A DNA stretch of 64,000 bases, from contig NZ_AUBV01000009.1 of NCBI RefSeq assembly GCF_000429425.1, forward strand, positions 124,001-188,000. The letters run 5' to 3'. Positions 1-8,586 of this stretch are shown piece after piece. This stretch comes from Algoriphagus mannitolivorans DSM 15301 (lineage in GTDB: Bacteria; Bacteroidota; Bacteroidia; Cytophagales; Cyclobacteriaceae). The notes beneath the pieces are model-generated. The model worked only from the letters and a program-made list of their open reading frames with translations, had not been told where the DNA came from and ran no database searches. Each line of letters begins with the position of its first letter. Positions within the stretch are counted from its first letter, which is position 1. The position numbers and the translations under genes were made by a program.

Positions 1-1101
1 AAGTGTATCGAAGGAAATGTTGACAAACCGAAAGAGGTCCAGGTTATTCAGGAGTCTTTGAGTATCGATGGTGTTTTGACGGCTGTACCGGGCATTTTTT
101 TGAATCTGGATTCTTGAAGCCAGGATTTTTTCAGAATATCTATCTCTGTAAAAGGAGAAATCTATTCCGTTAAAACTATTTCTGACGCTTCGGTCCACAA
201 ACTCGCTGCTTGGTGGATTTATTCTAAAATTGATGGAATCAATTGTATAGGGCTCATGCTTTTCTGAAAAAGTGGGCTTTTGGATGATTTCTTCCACATT
301 CACTTTTTTCTCCGTCGTGTCTTTGAAAACGATGTAGTTGACATAGGATTTGGAAAACATGAAGAATCCGTTGTTTTTCAAAAGATCTTCGATTCTGTTT
401 CTTTCTGCTATGATGTCATCTTGAGAATAAATAGCTCCCGCCTTTAGATGTGTACTTTTTTTATTGGCCTCCAGGATTCTTTGGATTTCCTCATTGTCTG
501 TTTTCCGGTAGATCGTGTCCATGATGTAGGGTTCACGCTCTTGGATCTGATAGGTGACATATGCTTTTTGACCTTTGGTTTCAAGCATATAGTCCACTGA
601 GGCATCAAAAAAGCCATGATTGACCAAATAGCCCTGAAGATTGCTGACGGATTTTGCGGTAAGTTCTTCATCAAAAATCTCAGCTGGATTGCCGGTTCTC
701 ATCAATCCGTTTCCAAACTCCAGCTTTTTCTCCAAGCTTTCTACTTTAGAATTGACCCGATAGAGTCTTTTTTCGATTTTCCTTGTGTTTTCTACCGTGT
801 CCTCGGCTGCTCTCAATTCCCTGAGTTTTGCCTTGGTTTGGGTTAGTTTTTCAGCAACTTCCGCGCTGTCATAGAATTTTTTTCCAAAGCGATAGATATT
901 GACTCCCAGAGAGGTGCCCAAAAACCTGGTGTTGGGTTCCTGTTCTAAAAGGTTGTAGAGTTGTTCCTGACTGGCCTTTTCTACCCCCTTCAGTTCATTT
1001 TCATAGACCACAAATTTGTCCTCAGGCACATTTCGGGTGAGGGAGCAGGCATAGCAAACCCAAAGCAGAGCGATAAAAATTATATATTTGGAAGATTTCA
1101 A
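1..1101 (-). CDS. tamL: TamL-like outer-membrane assembly lipoprotein (BamA/TamA family), N-terminal part
   Basis: The minus-strand frame stays open from position 1101 to the left edge (367 codons), so only the N-terminal part is present. The product starts with a short lysine-containing n-region, a hydrophobic stretch and cysteines (VCYACS), suggesting a lipoprotein signal, although the lipobox is not canonical. Next come a coiled-coil-like charged stretch (about residues 65-105) and POTRA-like segments with the pattern YLVNHGFFDA and LLKNNGFFMFSK. This layout fits the TamA-like lipoproteins of Bacteroidota that help insert outer-membrane proteins; the beta-barrel would lie beyond the edge. 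There is no in-frame ATG near the start. TTG at 1101 is the best candidate and a second TTG lies about 33 bases upstream. It is divergent from the rRNA methyltransferase, 19 bases apart. The family call is inferred from the POTRA-like pattern and context. Confidence 0.72.
   Translation of the reverse strand, partial: MKSSKYIIFIALLWVCYACSLTRNVPEDKFVVYENELKGVEKASQEQLYNLLEQEPNTRFLGTSLGVNIYRFGKKFYDSAEVAEKLTQTKAKLRELRAAEDTVENTRKIEKRLYRVNSKVESLEKKLEFGNGLMRTGNPAEIFDEELTAKSVSNLQGYLVNHGFFDASVDYMLETKGQKAYVTYQIQEREPYIMDTIYRKTDNEEIQRILEANKKSTHLKAGAIYSQDDIIAERNRIEDLLKNNGFFMFSKSYVNYIVFKDTTEKKVNVEEIIQKPTFSEKHEPYTIDSINFRINPPSSEFVDRSVRNSFNGIDFSFYRDRYSEKILASRIQIQKNARYSRQNTIDTQRLLNNLDLFRFVNISFDTL
1083..1090 (+). 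promoter_or_regulatory. candidate -7 promoter box for the TrmH-family gene
   Basis: TATATTTG matches the Bacteroidota -7 consensus TAnnTTTG and lies 30 bases before the ATG at 1121. No good -33 TTTG is visible at the expected spacing. The box sits inside the first codons of the divergent tamL gene. Confidence 0.35.
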
Positions 1102-1120
1102 TTTGTGGTAATCTACAGGG

Positions 1121-1870
1121 ATGCTGAGCAAAAATACGGTTAAGTTTATAAAATCCTTACATCAAAAAAAATACCGAACGGAGACAGGGAAGTTCTTTGT
1201 AGAGGGTGAAAAAAGTGTTTTGGAGGTTTTAGAGTCAGGATTTTCCATTGACATGATTTTGATGACGGAGTCTTTTGAACAAAAGCATTTTCGGAAATTA
1301 ACCTCCTTCTCCGGACAGAAGCTGATACTTACCCAAAACCAACTGGAAGGATTGGGGCAGTTTCAATCCAATGATTCGGCTCTCGCAGTGGTTCAAATGA
1401 AACCCAACCAAGCTTTCCAGCCTGAGGAGGGTGAAATGATTTTGGCATTGGATGAAGTTCGTGATCCTGGGAATTTGGGAACCATCATTCGGATTGCGGA
1501 TTGGTATGGGATCAAGAAACTCGTTTTTTCCCCTCATACTGCAGAGTTTTATAATCCCAAGGTGATTCAGGCGACGATGGGGTCATTTACCAGAGTTGAG
1601 TTTTTTTATGAAGATTTGGGAAAAGTTTTTAGCCGATGGAATCTTCCGGTGTATGGAGCCTTTTTGGGAGGAGATAATATTCATTCACTCGAGAAAATCA
1701 CTCCCGGAGTAATTTTGATGGGAAATGAATCCAATGGGATTTCTGCGGATACTGCAAAATATGTCAACCAAAAAATAACGATTCCTGCATTTGGGCATGC
1801 AGAATCCCTTAATGTGGCCATTGCCACAGCAGTCATTTGTGATAACTTCAAACGACTGATAGGGAAATGA
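1121..1870 (+). CDS. TrmH/SpoU family RNA 2'-O-ribose methyltransferase
   Basis: This 249-residue protein is a SPOUT-fold enzyme expected to methylate a ribose 2'-OH in rRNA or tRNA using S-adenosylmethionine. The N-terminal about 90 residues (KFFVEGEKSV and following) resemble the SpoU substrate-binding domain. The C-terminal part carries the three SpoU motifs: DEVRDPGNLGTIIR near residue 110, LMGNESNGIS near 197, and AESLNVAIATAV near 225, which together form the knotted cofactor site. The ATG at 1121 gives the usual family N-terminus (MLSKN..KFIKSL). Its stop overlaps the next gene's start by four bases (ATGA), suggesting translational coupling. The exact RNA target cannot be told from sequence. 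Confidence 0.9.
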   Translation: MLSKNTVKFIKSLHQKKYRTETGKFFVEGEKSVLEVLESGFSIDMILMTESFEQKHFRKLTSFSGQKLILTQNQLEGLGQFQSNDSALAVVQMKPNQAFQPEEGEMILALDEVRDPGNLGTIIRIADWYGIKKLVFSPHTAEFYNPKVIQATMGSFTRVEFFYEDLGKVFSRWNLPVYGAFLGGDNIHSLEKITPGVILMGNESNGISADTAKYVNQKITIPAFGHAESLNVAIATAVICDNFKRLIGK

Positions 1871-2853
1871 AATCCAAACTATCCCAGACTTTGGCAAAAG
1901 TCGGAATCAATGGCTTCCTGTTAGGTATTTTTATCGCCATTGCTTTAGCTTCCATTTTTCCCGAATTCGGATCTGAGGATTCTGGAATTCCCTGGAAACC
2001 AATGATCAATGTGGGCATAGCTTTGGTATTCTTTTTCTATGGGGTAAAGCTCGATCCTGTTCAAATCAAAGCAGGTCTTTCCAATTGGAAATTACACTTG
2101 TTAATACAATCTTCCACTTTCCTGCTGTTTCCGGCCTTGGTGTGGGTTTTGATGGGTATTTTTCCATGGATTGAGGAGGAGTTTCAATTGGGGATCATAT
2201 ATCTGTCTTCTCTTCCTTCCACTGTAAGTGCTTCGGTGGTGATGGTATCTATTGCCGGGGGAAATTTACCCGGTGCGATTTTTAATGCCAGTATTTCCAG
2301 TTTGCTGGGAGTCGTAATTACTCCGGCGTGGATGGGAGTTTTGGCCGGTGGAGTAGAGGGAGAGATTGATTTTTGGGCAACTTTGGGAGAATTGTCAGTC
2401 AAAGTGATTCTTCCGGTAACGCTTGGAATTCTGAGTCATGGATGGCTTTTCCCCAAACTTCAAAAAGTCCTCCCGAAACTAAAATATGTTGATCAAACTG
2501 TCATCATGGTGATTGTTTTCACCTCATTTGCAGAGTCCTTTGGTCAGAAGATATTTTCAGCTTTTTCAATCTCGTCGTTGCTCATTACCGCACTGACCTT
2601 GCTTGGGATCTTTATTCTGGTTTTGGTCATCATGTGGGGATTAGGGAAGGCGATGGGTTTTTCAAGAGAGGATCAAATTACCACCTTGTTTTGCGGATCC
2701 AAAAAGTCCCTGGTGCATGGTGTGGTCATTGGTAAAGTTATATTTCCCAATGCAGCAGTCTTGGGCTTGGCGCTATTGCCGGTCATGTTGTATCACATCC
2801 AGCAGCTGATCTTGGGAAGCATGCTGGCTGGCTATTTGGGAAGAAGGAAATAG
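1867..2853 (+). CDS. bile acid:sodium symporter family transporter (SBF-like)
   Basis: This 328-residue, highly hydrophobic protein has about nine to ten predicted membrane segments starting near residue 12. It resembles the SBF-like (YfeH/SLC10A7-type) branch of the bile acid:sodium symporter superfamily. Visible hallmarks are LSSLPSTVSASVVMVSIAGGN near residue 115 and the C-terminal FCGSKKSLVHGVVIG near residue 277. The substrate is unknown; members of this branch are not shown to carry bile acids in environmental bacteria. It starts with ATGA overlapping the TrmH-family stop, so the two are probably co-transcribed. Confidence 0.85.
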   Translation: MKSKLSQTLAKVGINGFLLGIFIAIALASIFPEFGSEDSGIPWKPMINVGIALVFFFYGVKLDPVQIKAGLSNWKLHLLIQSSTFLLFPALVWVLMGIFPWIEEEFQLGIIYLSSLPSTVSASVVMVSIAGGNLPGAIFNASISSLLGVVITPAWMGVLAGGVEGEIDFWATLGELSVKVILPVTLGILSHGWLFPKLQKVLPKLKYVDQTVIMVIVFTSFAESFGQKIFSAFSISSLLITALTLLGIFILVLVIMWGLGKAMGFSREDQITTLFCGSKKSLVHGVVIGKVIFPNAAVLGLALLPVMLYHIQQLILGSMLAGYLGRRK

Positions 2854-2882
2854 CAATAGGGATAATTATCCAAAAGAAAAAT

Positions 2883-2936
2883 AAAAAGCCAGTTGGCTGG
2901 CGTTCTGGTTATTTTCAGAAACAGTCAACTGGCTCA
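2883..2936 (-). terminator. intrinsic terminator downstream of the acyl-CoA-binding protein gene
   Basis: Arms AGCCAGTTG (2887-2895) and CAACTGGCT (2926-2934) form a stem. Read on the minus strand it is followed by a T-rich tract (TTTTTATTTTTC), as expected for termination of the minus-strand acbP transcript. It may also slow plus-strand readthrough from the symporter gene. Confidence 0.6.
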
Positions 2937-2941
2937 TAAGC

Positions 2942-3202
2942 TCAGAGGTATTTTTTCGAAAGCTCTTCTACCAAGTCCAGATAGTCTTGTGTGGCTTCTT
3001 CCTTGGATTTTCCTTTGAAGGTGAGCCAGGAGTTGTATTTCGCGGCAGCTTTGAAGTCAAATCCTCCCGGTCTTTCTCCTAGATTATCTCCTTCGGTGGC
3101 TTGTTTGTATAATCCGTAGAGTTTTAGGAGCTCTTCGTTTCCAGGTCTTGTGGTGAATTTTTGTGTTAAGGCAACAGCTTCTTCTAAAGTGGATGGTTTC
3201 AT
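2942..3202 (-). CDS. acyl-CoA-binding protein
   Basis: This 86-residue protein is a full-length member of the acyl-CoA-binding protein family, small four-helix cytosolic proteins that bind long-chain acyl-CoA esters. The diagnostic stretch YGLYKQATEGD is at about residues 29-39, followed by the conserved tryptophan/lysine region W..FKGKSKEEA near residues 59-68 and the C-terminal tyrosine helix. The pattern of the acyl-CoA binding tyrosine and lysines looks intact. It is flanked by its own terminator and by the citrate synthase terminator, so it is probably monocistronic. Its position beside citrate synthase is compatible with acyl-CoA/acetyl-CoA metabolism, but no functional link is proven. 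Confidence 0.92.
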   Translation of the reverse strand: MKPSTLEEAVALTQKFTTRPGNEELLKLYGLYKQATEGDNLGERPGGFDFKAAAKYNSWLTFKGKSKEEATQDYLDLVEELSKKYL

Positions 3203-3270
3203 GAGTTTATGGAAAATATTTTATGATTTTGTCAAATTTGGTTCCATTCTCTGAAATGAGGAATCCGCTA

Positions 3271-3299
3271 ATAAAAAAAGCCAGCTGCGAGGCTGGCTT
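3271..3299 (-). terminator. intrinsic terminator of citrate synthase
   Basis: AAGCCAGC (3278-3285) pairs with GCTGGCTT (3292-3299) around a six-base loop. On the minus strand the stem is followed by a run of seven T, a classical rho-independent terminator 22 bases after the gltA stop. Confidence 0.8.
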
Positions 3300-3320
3300 C
3301 TTGATAAATGTCAAAACGGA

Positions 3321-4607
3321 TTAACGCTTGTTCATGCTAACATAGTCTCTTTCGGTAGCACCAGTGTACACCTGACGAGGACGTCCGATCGGTTCTCCAT
3401 TTTCTCTCATTTCTTTCCACTGAGCAATCCAGCCTGGGAGACGTCCCAAAGCAAACATTACTGTAAACATGTCGGTAGGGATGCCCAAGGCTCTGTAGAT
3501 GATACCGGAGTAGAAGTCTACGTTTGGATATAGCTTGCGATCCACAAAATACTGATCGTTCAAGGCTGCATATTCAAGCTCTTTTGCGATATCCAATACT
3601 GGATCTTTTACGCCTAGTTTGCCCAAAACGTCATCTGCAGCTTTCTTGATGATTTTCGCTCTTGGGTCGAAGTTTTTGTAAACTCGATGTCCAAAGCCCA
3701 TCAATCGGAAAGGATCGTTTTTGTCTTTGGCTTTGTCTAGATATTTCTTGGCATCACCGCCGTCAGCTTTGATCGCTTCCAGCATTTCGATTACAGACTG
3801 GTTGGCTCCACCATGCAAAGGTCCCCAAAGGGCATTGATACCTGCTGAGATGGATGCATAGATAGAGGCCTGAGATGAACCTACAATCCTTACGGTAGAA
3901 GTAGAGCAGTTTTGCTCATGGTCCGCATGAAGGATCAACAGGGCATCCAAAGCTTTGGCTACTACCGGATCGATTTCATACTTTTCAGCAGGCAGGGCAA
4001 ACATCATTTTCATGAAGTTGGAGCAGTAATCCAAAGAATTATCAGGGTAATTCACCGGATGCCCCATTTTGTTCTTATAAGCCCAAGCGGCAAAAGTTGG
4101 CATTTTTGCCAAAAGTCTAATGATGCTCAGGTTGATGTCTTCTGCACTTCTGTTTGGATTCAGAGAGTCAGGGTAGAAGGCAGAAAGAGAACAAATCAAG
4201 GAAGAAAGAACTCCCATTGGGTGAGCATTGGATGGGAAACCGTCCAGGATTTTCTTGATGTCCTCATGAACCAGTGTATGGTAGGTGATTTCCTTGGTGA
4301 AGTCTTCGTATTGAGCCTGGGTTGGCAATTCACCATAGATCAATAGGTAAGCCACCTCAATGAAACTGGACTTTTCAGCCAAATCCTCAATTCTATATCC
4401 TCTGTATCGAAGGATACCAAGTTCTCCATCCAAAAAAGTAATTGAGCTGGTGGTAGAGCCAGTATTTTTGAATCCAGAGTCTAGAGTGATCAGACCAGTG
4501 GCGCTTCTAAGTTTGGCAATGTCAATAGCAGGTTCGTTTTCTGTCCCGATGATTACGGGGAATTCAAATTCTTGTCCGTTGTAGGACAGCTTGGCGGAGT
4601 CAGACAT
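3321..4607 (-). CDS. gltA: citrate synthase
   Basis: This 428-residue enzyme condenses acetyl-CoA with oxaloacetate to citrate, the entry step of the TCA cycle. The length and N-terminal domain match the type II (hexameric, E. coli GltA-like) class. Active-site regions are all present: HADHEQN at 227-233, HGGAN with His265, GFGHRVY with His307, and PNVDFYSG with Asp364, corresponding to the catalytic His-His-Asp set of E. coli. The ATG at 4607 gives a normal family start (MSDSAKLSYNGQEFEFPVI). It stands alone, bounded by a terminator at its 3' end and about 245 bases of upstream non-coding DNA. Confidence 0.97.
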   Translation of the reverse strand: MSDSAKLSYNGQEFEFPVIIGTENEPAIDIAKLRSATGLITLDSGFKNTGSTTSSITFLDGELGILRYRGYRIEDLAEKSSFIEVAYLLIYGELPTQAQYEDFTKEITYHTLVHEDIKKILDGFPSNAHPMGVLSSLICSLSAFYPDSLNPNRSAEDINLSIIRLLAKMPTFAAWAYKNKMGHPVNYPDNSLDYCSNFMKMMFALPAEKYEIDPVVAKALDALLILHADHEQNCSTSTVRIVGSSQASIYASISAGINALWGPLHGGANQSVIEMLEAIKADGGDAKKYLDKAKDKNDPFRLMGFGHRVYKNFDPRAKIIKKAADDVLGKLGVKDPVLDIAKELEYAALNDQYFVDRKLYPNVDFYSGIIYRALGIPTDMFTVMFALGRLPGWIAQWKEMRENGEPIGRPRQVYTGATERDYVSMNKR

Positions 4608-4830
4608 ATCGTTAGTTTGGATATCTATTGTATTTAAAACTTCAAAATCGGCCTTAAGTTAATAAAATCGCCCATTTTTTAAGGAAATTATTCCACCGGC
4701 TAGGGCAATATTATTTTAAGATATTAATTGTGATAAAAGGTTTTTACAACCACTTGTTTGTAAAGGTTTTGCAGTTCTTAAGTCTAAGAAATTTTCTTTG
4801 GTAGATTGGAGTGGTTTTCCAAAGAAACAG

Positions 4831-4852
4831 AAATAGCCCCGAAGGGCTAAAA
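4831..4852 (-). terminator. hairpin terminator after the SUF/bacilliredoxin operon
   Basis: TAGCCC (4834-4839) pairs with GGGCTA (4844-4849) around a CGAA tetraloop. On the minus strand the stem lies directly after the bacilliredoxin stop and is followed by a modest T-rich stretch. It is the probable 3' end of the sufB-to-brx operon. Confidence 0.6.
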
Positions 4853-5275
4853 TTACTCGCAGAAATGCTCAAATACTTCTACCAAATGATCACCGATCAT
4901 CTTGGCATTTCTTCCTTCGATGTGGTGTCTTTCGATGAAGTGAACCAGCTCCCCGTCTTTGAACAAGGCCATAGCCGGAGAAGATGGAGGATAAGGCAAT
5001 ACCATTTCTCTAAACTGAGCGACAGCATCGCGGTCATTTCCCGCAAAAACCGTTGCCAAGGTGCTAGGTTTTTTCTCAGCATGCTCCAGTGCATACCTTA
5101 CCCCTGGACGGGCAGCACCTGCAGCACATCCACACACAGAATTGACTACCACGAAAGTAGTTCCTTTGTGATTTGGACCTAGATGCTCGGCAACTTGCTC
5201 TGCAGTTCTGAATTCTTGGAATCCTACATTGGAAAGTTCTGCCCGCATGGGAGCAATTAGTTCTTCAGGATACAT
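4853..5275 (-). CDS. BrxA/BrxB-type bacilliredoxin
   Basis: This 140-residue protein belongs to the YphP/YqiW (DUF1094) bacilliredoxin family, thioredoxin-fold proteins that in Firmicutes remove bacillithiol from oxidised proteins. The start MYPEELIAPMR is typical. The redox motif CGC is at residues 48-50 within NSVCGCAAGAARPGVR. It is the last gene of the minus-strand SUF cluster, 27 bases after the DUF59 gene and followed by a hairpin. That position suggests a role in thiol homeostasis during iron-sulfur assembly, which is inference. Whether this organism makes bacillithiol cannot be told from the window. Confidence 0.9.
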   Translation of the reverse strand: MYPEELIAPMRAELSNVGFQEFRTAEQVAEHLGPNHKGTTFVVVNSVCGCAAGAARPGVRYALEHAEKKPSTLATVFAGNDRDAVAQFREMVLPYPPSSPAMALFKDGELVHFIERHHIEGRNAKMIGDHLVEVFEHFCE

Positions 5276-5302
5276 ATGGATAGGTGTTTTAATTGTTCGT
5301 TT

Positions 5303-5644
5303 TTATAAAAAGCCCAATTCAAGTTTGGCGGCTTCGGACATCATGTCCTGCGAGTAGGGAGGGTCAAAAGTGACTTCCACTTCCACGTTGTTTACGCCTT
5401 GAATCTGTTGGATTTTATCTTTGACTTCTGAAGGGATAAATTCTGCTGATGGACAATTTGGGGAGGTCAAAGTCATTTGCACATAGACGTTGTTGACTGG
5501 ATACACGGTGATCTCATAGATCAATCCCAATTCATAGACGTCCACGGGAATCTCCGGGTCATAGACCTGTTTGATGGCTGTGACTACCTTGTCTCTCAAA
5601 TTTTCCACTTGCGTAGTGCTTTCTGTTTTGTTTTCCGCTTCCAT
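5303..5644 (-). CDS. sufT: SufT-like DUF59/MIP18 iron-sulfur assembly factor
   Basis: This 113-residue protein has a MIP18/PaaD (DUF59) domain from about residue 15 to the end, with the characteristic YDPEIPVDVYELGLIY, the active-site region TSPNCPSAEFIP (Cys near residue 74) and VTFDPPYSQDMMSEAAK. Family members mature iron-sulfur proteins, and in SUF operons of Bacteroidota and Firmicutes this small protein is usually called SufT. It begins one base after the sufE stop and precedes the bacilliredoxin gene, so co-transcription with the SUF operon is very likely. The first about 14 residues are polar and poorly conserved. Confidence 0.88.
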   Translation of the reverse strand: MEAENKTESTTQVENLRDKVVTAIKQVYDPEIPVDVYELGLIYEITVYPVNNVYVQMTLTSPNCPSAEFIPSEVKDKIQQIQGVNNVEVEVTFDPPYSQDMMSEAAKLELGFL

Positions 5645-5645
5645 T

Positions 5646-6077
5646 TCAGGCGTTTTGTTTGGCTTGAAAAGCCAATGCGTAAAGTTTCATCTGCTTGATC
5701 ATCGCTGCCAGACCATTGGATCTTTGACTTCCAATGATGCTCCCCATTCCGATTTTTTCGATAAAATCCAGCTCTGAATGAATAATTTCCTCAGGTCTGC
5801 GATTGTTCAAAACCCGAATTAGTAAGGAAATCAGTCCTTTGGTTATATCCGTATTCGAATCGGCCTGATAATGTACTTTTCCATCACGGTCATCGGCGAT
5901 AAGCCATACTTTGGATTGACAGCCTTTGATGATATTTTGTTCCACTTTCTCCGCCTCAGGAAAAGGCTCCAAATTTCCGCCCAGCTCCATGATGTAGAAG
6001 ATAGTGGACTCTTTATCGTCACCCAGAATTTCGAATTCGGATACAATCTCTTCTTGTACGTCTTTAATACTGCTCAT
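5646..6077 (-). CDS. sufE: SufE sulfur acceptor
   Basis: This 143-residue SufE-family protein accepts persulfide sulfur from the cysteine desulfurase SufS and passes it to the SufBCD scaffold. The acceptor cysteine lies in IIKGCQSKVWL (Cys53), equivalent to Cys51 of E. coli SufE. Other family features are the N-terminal FYIMELG and the C-terminal region GSIIGSQRSNGLAAMIKQM. Its start overlaps the sufS stop by four bases (ATGA on the minus strand), giving translational coupling of the donor-acceptor pair. Confidence 0.94.
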   Translation of the reverse strand: MSSIKDVQEEIVSEFEILGDDKESTIFYIMELGGNLEPFPEAEKVEQNIIKGCQSKVWLIADDRDGKVHYQADSNTDITKGLISLLIRVLNNRRPEEIIHSELDFIEKIGMGSIIGSQRSNGLAAMIKQMKLYALAFQAKQNA

Positions 6078-7297
6078 TTATTCTTCAATCTTGCTATTCG
6101 GGCTACCCCCTCAGCCAGTTGTTCAATTTCTGATTTGGTATTGTAAACCGCAAAAGAAGCGCGGACAGTTCCCTCGATTCCAAATCGTTTCATCAGAGGC
6201 TGGGTACAGTGATGGCCGGTACGTACGGCAATTCCCCTTGCATCCAGCATTTGACCCACGTCAAATGGATGCATCTGATTGATATTGAAGGATAATACAG
6301 AGACTTTATCTTGAGCTGTTCCCACTGGGATAAAGCCTTTGATGTCCTTCATCAGCTCATTGGCGTAGGCTAGAAGTTCATCTTCATGAGCTTTGATTTC
6401 AGACTTTTTCAAGTTTTTGATAAAATCCAAAGCAGCTTTGAAAGCAATAACATCCGCGATATTGGGTGTGCCAGCTTCAAACTTGAAGGGAATGTCGTTA
6501 TAAGTGGTTTTCTCAAAAGTCACTTCTTTGATCATTTCTCCACCTCCCAAAAAAGGAGGCATCGCTTCCAGTACTTCTCTTTTTCCAAATAAGACTCCCA
6601 AGCCTGTAGGGCCATAGAGTTTATGAGCTGAAAAAGCCATGAAATCACAATCCAAGTCCTGCACATCAATTTCCAAATGTGATGTGGATTGAGCTCCATC
6701 CAAGAGAACTTTTGCGCCAACCAAATGTGCGGCATCAATTATCTTTTTGACAGGATTGATAGTTCCCAAAGCATTGGAGGCGTGGACGATGCTGACGAGT
6801 TTGGTTTTTGGGGAAAGAAGTTTTTCGAATTCCTCAAAAAGGATTTCTCCGGCCTCATTGATAGGGATTACCTTAAGAATAGCCCCTTTTTCCTCACAGA
6901 GCATTTGCCATGGCACGATATTGCTATGATGCTCAAGGGTGGAAATGATGATTTCATCACCTTTTCCGATGAATTTTCGCCCAAAAGTCAAAGCCACCAG
7001 ATTGATACTTTCGGTGGTTCCCTTGGTAAAAATTATTTCCGCTGACTCTTTGGCATTGATAAAGTCCCGAACAGACTCCCGGGTATTCTCATAATATCGG
7101 GTAGCACGATCAGCCAAGGCATGGGCTCCTCGATGGATGTTGGAATTGTCCAACTCATAATAGTTGACCAATGCCTCAATGACCGCCTTGGGCTTTTGGG
7201 TAGTAGCGGCATTATCAAAATAAATCAAGGGCTTGCCATGCACTTCTTGATGAAGTACAGGAAACAAGCCCCTGATCTGATCGATATTTAAATTCAT
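6074..7297 (-). CDS. sufS: SufS cysteine desulfurase
   Basis: This 407-residue PLP enzyme (class V aminotransferase fold) releases sulfur from cysteine as a persulfide for iron-sulfur cluster assembly. The PLP lysine is Lys226 in FSAHKLYGPTG. The persulfide cysteine is Cys364 in RTGHHCTQPLM, the same number as in E. coli SufS. HHSNIVPW near residue 124 is the usual cofactor-stacking region. It lies between sufD (3-base gap) and sufE (overlap) and is clearly part of the SUF operon. Confidence 0.96.
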   Translation of the reverse strand: MNLNIDQIRGLFPVLHQEVHGKPLIYFDNAATTQKPKAVIEALVNYYELDNSNIHRGAHALADRATRYYENTRESVRDFINAKESAEIIFTKGTTESINLVALTFGRKFIGKGDEIIISTLEHHSNIVPWQMLCEEKGAILKVIPINEAGEILFEEFEKLLSPKTKLVSIVHASNALGTINPVKKIIDAAHLVGAKVLLDGAQSTSHLEIDVQDLDCDFMAFSAHKLYGPTGLGVLFGKREVLEAMPPFLGGGEMIKEVTFEKTTYNDIPFKFEAGTPNIADVIAFKAALDFIKNLKKSEIKAHEDELLAYANELMKDIKGFIPVGTAQDKVSVLSFNINQMHPFDVGQMLDARGIAVRTGHHCTQPLMKRFGIEGTVRASFAVYNTKSEIEQLAEGVARIARLKNK

Positions 7298-7300
7298 AGC

Positions 7301-8569
7301 TTAGAATTTACTACCCAATCGCTCCTGAATCAGGCCGATTGCGTAGTCTCGGAAGCTTTCATCTTCGATTTTCTCCAGCACTTCACCGGCAAAGGCGTAC
7401 AACAAAAGTCCTTTCGCAGAAACTTTGTCAATACCTCTAGCCTGAAGGTAAAACAGTGCTTCTTCATCCAACTGACCAACGGTACATCCATGAGAGCATT
7501 TCACATCATCTGCCCAGATCTCCAACTGAGGTTTGGTGTTGACGATGGCATCTTCTGAAAGAAGGATATTATTGTTCTGTTGAAAAGCATTGGTTTTCTG
7601 TGCATCCTGACGGACAAAAATCTTTCCATTGAACACTCCGCGACTTTGGTCTGCCAAGATCCCTTTGTACAATTCATTGGATTCTGCATGAGGAATGGTA
7701 TGGTCCACGTTGGTGTGATTATCCACGTGTGTTTTTCCATTCAGCATATAGATCCCATACATGTTGCCTTCCGAGTTACTTCCCAGTAGGTTCAGACTTA
7801 GATTATTCCTAACCATGTCCCCTGAAAGGGAAAGATTTACTGAGGTAAAGCGGGCATCTTTCAGAATATCCGTCTCAATATTGCTGACTTCAATGGCATT
7901 TTTGCCTTCGTTCTGAATCCGGTAGTAGTTGATTTGGGAATTGATACCGCCTTTGATTTCAACTACTTTGTTGACAAAATAAGATTGCTCACCTAAGCTT
8001 ACGGTCATATCCATGAAAGTAGCTTCGGCAAAATCCCCGGATTCTATCCATACTCTAGGCTGAATAACTTGCCCTTCGTTGGCTTGACAGAAAGAGAGTA
8101 ATAAGATTGGCTTCTCTATTTGAGACTTTTTCGGAACAGAAATAAAAATTCCATCCTGAAAAGAAGCCAAGTTCAAGGCAGCGAAAGCGTCTTTTTCTGG
8201 CTTTGCGATGCTTCCTAAGGCAGTATTCTCTTTCGCTGAAATAAAATCAACTTCTACTCCTTCGATCTTGGAGGATAGCTCTGGTAAATATTTTCCATTG
8301 GAAAATACCAAAACGTCCCCTTGAAACCCCTCGAAAATAGCCGATTGAACCATTTCTGGCGTGACAGTAATCGGAAGGGCAGGGGAGAAGCTCAGAATGC
8401 TAGATTCCAGCTTTTTGGTGATCGGAGTGAATTTATATTCTTCGGCTTTTAGCGCAGGCAGTCCTTGAGCCTCAAGATTTTCTTTCCCTTTCAATCGAGA
8501 AGACGAGAAATTATCAGGGGCTGCAGCCAAAAGGCCTTGGATTGTATCTTGTATAGTCAAGGTACTCAT
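7301..8569 (-). CDS. sufD: SufD scaffold subunit
   Basis: This 422-residue protein is a SufBD-superfamily beta-helix protein that forms the SufBC2D scaffold for cluster assembly. Typical features are in the C-terminal half: HVDNHTNVDHTIPHAES, QDAQKTNAFQQNNNILLS, and the cluster-ligand region KCSHGCTVGQLDEEALFYLQ with the conserved His near residue 367. The N-terminal about 150 residues are variable, as usual for SufD. The ATG at 8569 gives MSTLTIQDTIQ, 17 bases after the sufC stop. Confidence 0.94.
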   Translation of the reverse strand: MSTLTIQDTIQGLLAAAPDNFSSSRLKGKENLEAQGLPALKAEEYKFTPITKKLESSILSFSPALPITVTPEMVQSAIFEGFQGDVLVFSNGKYLPELSSKIEGVEVDFISAKENTALGSIAKPEKDAFAALNLASFQDGIFISVPKKSQIEKPILLLSFCQANEGQVIQPRVWIESGDFAEATFMDMTVSLGEQSYFVNKVVEIKGGINSQINYYRIQNEGKNAIEVSNIETDILKDARFTSVNLSLSGDMVRNNLSLNLLGSNSEGNMYGIYMLNGKTHVDNHTNVDHTIPHAESNELYKGILADQSRGVFNGKIFVRQDAQKTNAFQQNNNILLSEDAIVNTKPQLEIWADDVKCSHGCTVGQLDEEALFYLQARGIDKVSAKGLLLYAFAGEVLEKIEDESFRDYAIGLIQERLGSKF

Positions 8570-8586
8570 GAGGTTTCGTTTTGTGT

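Noticed and set aside
3912..4346. 144-codon plus-strand frame opposite citrate synthase
   Set aside because: It lies wholly antisense to a highly conserved gene and has no family-like features.
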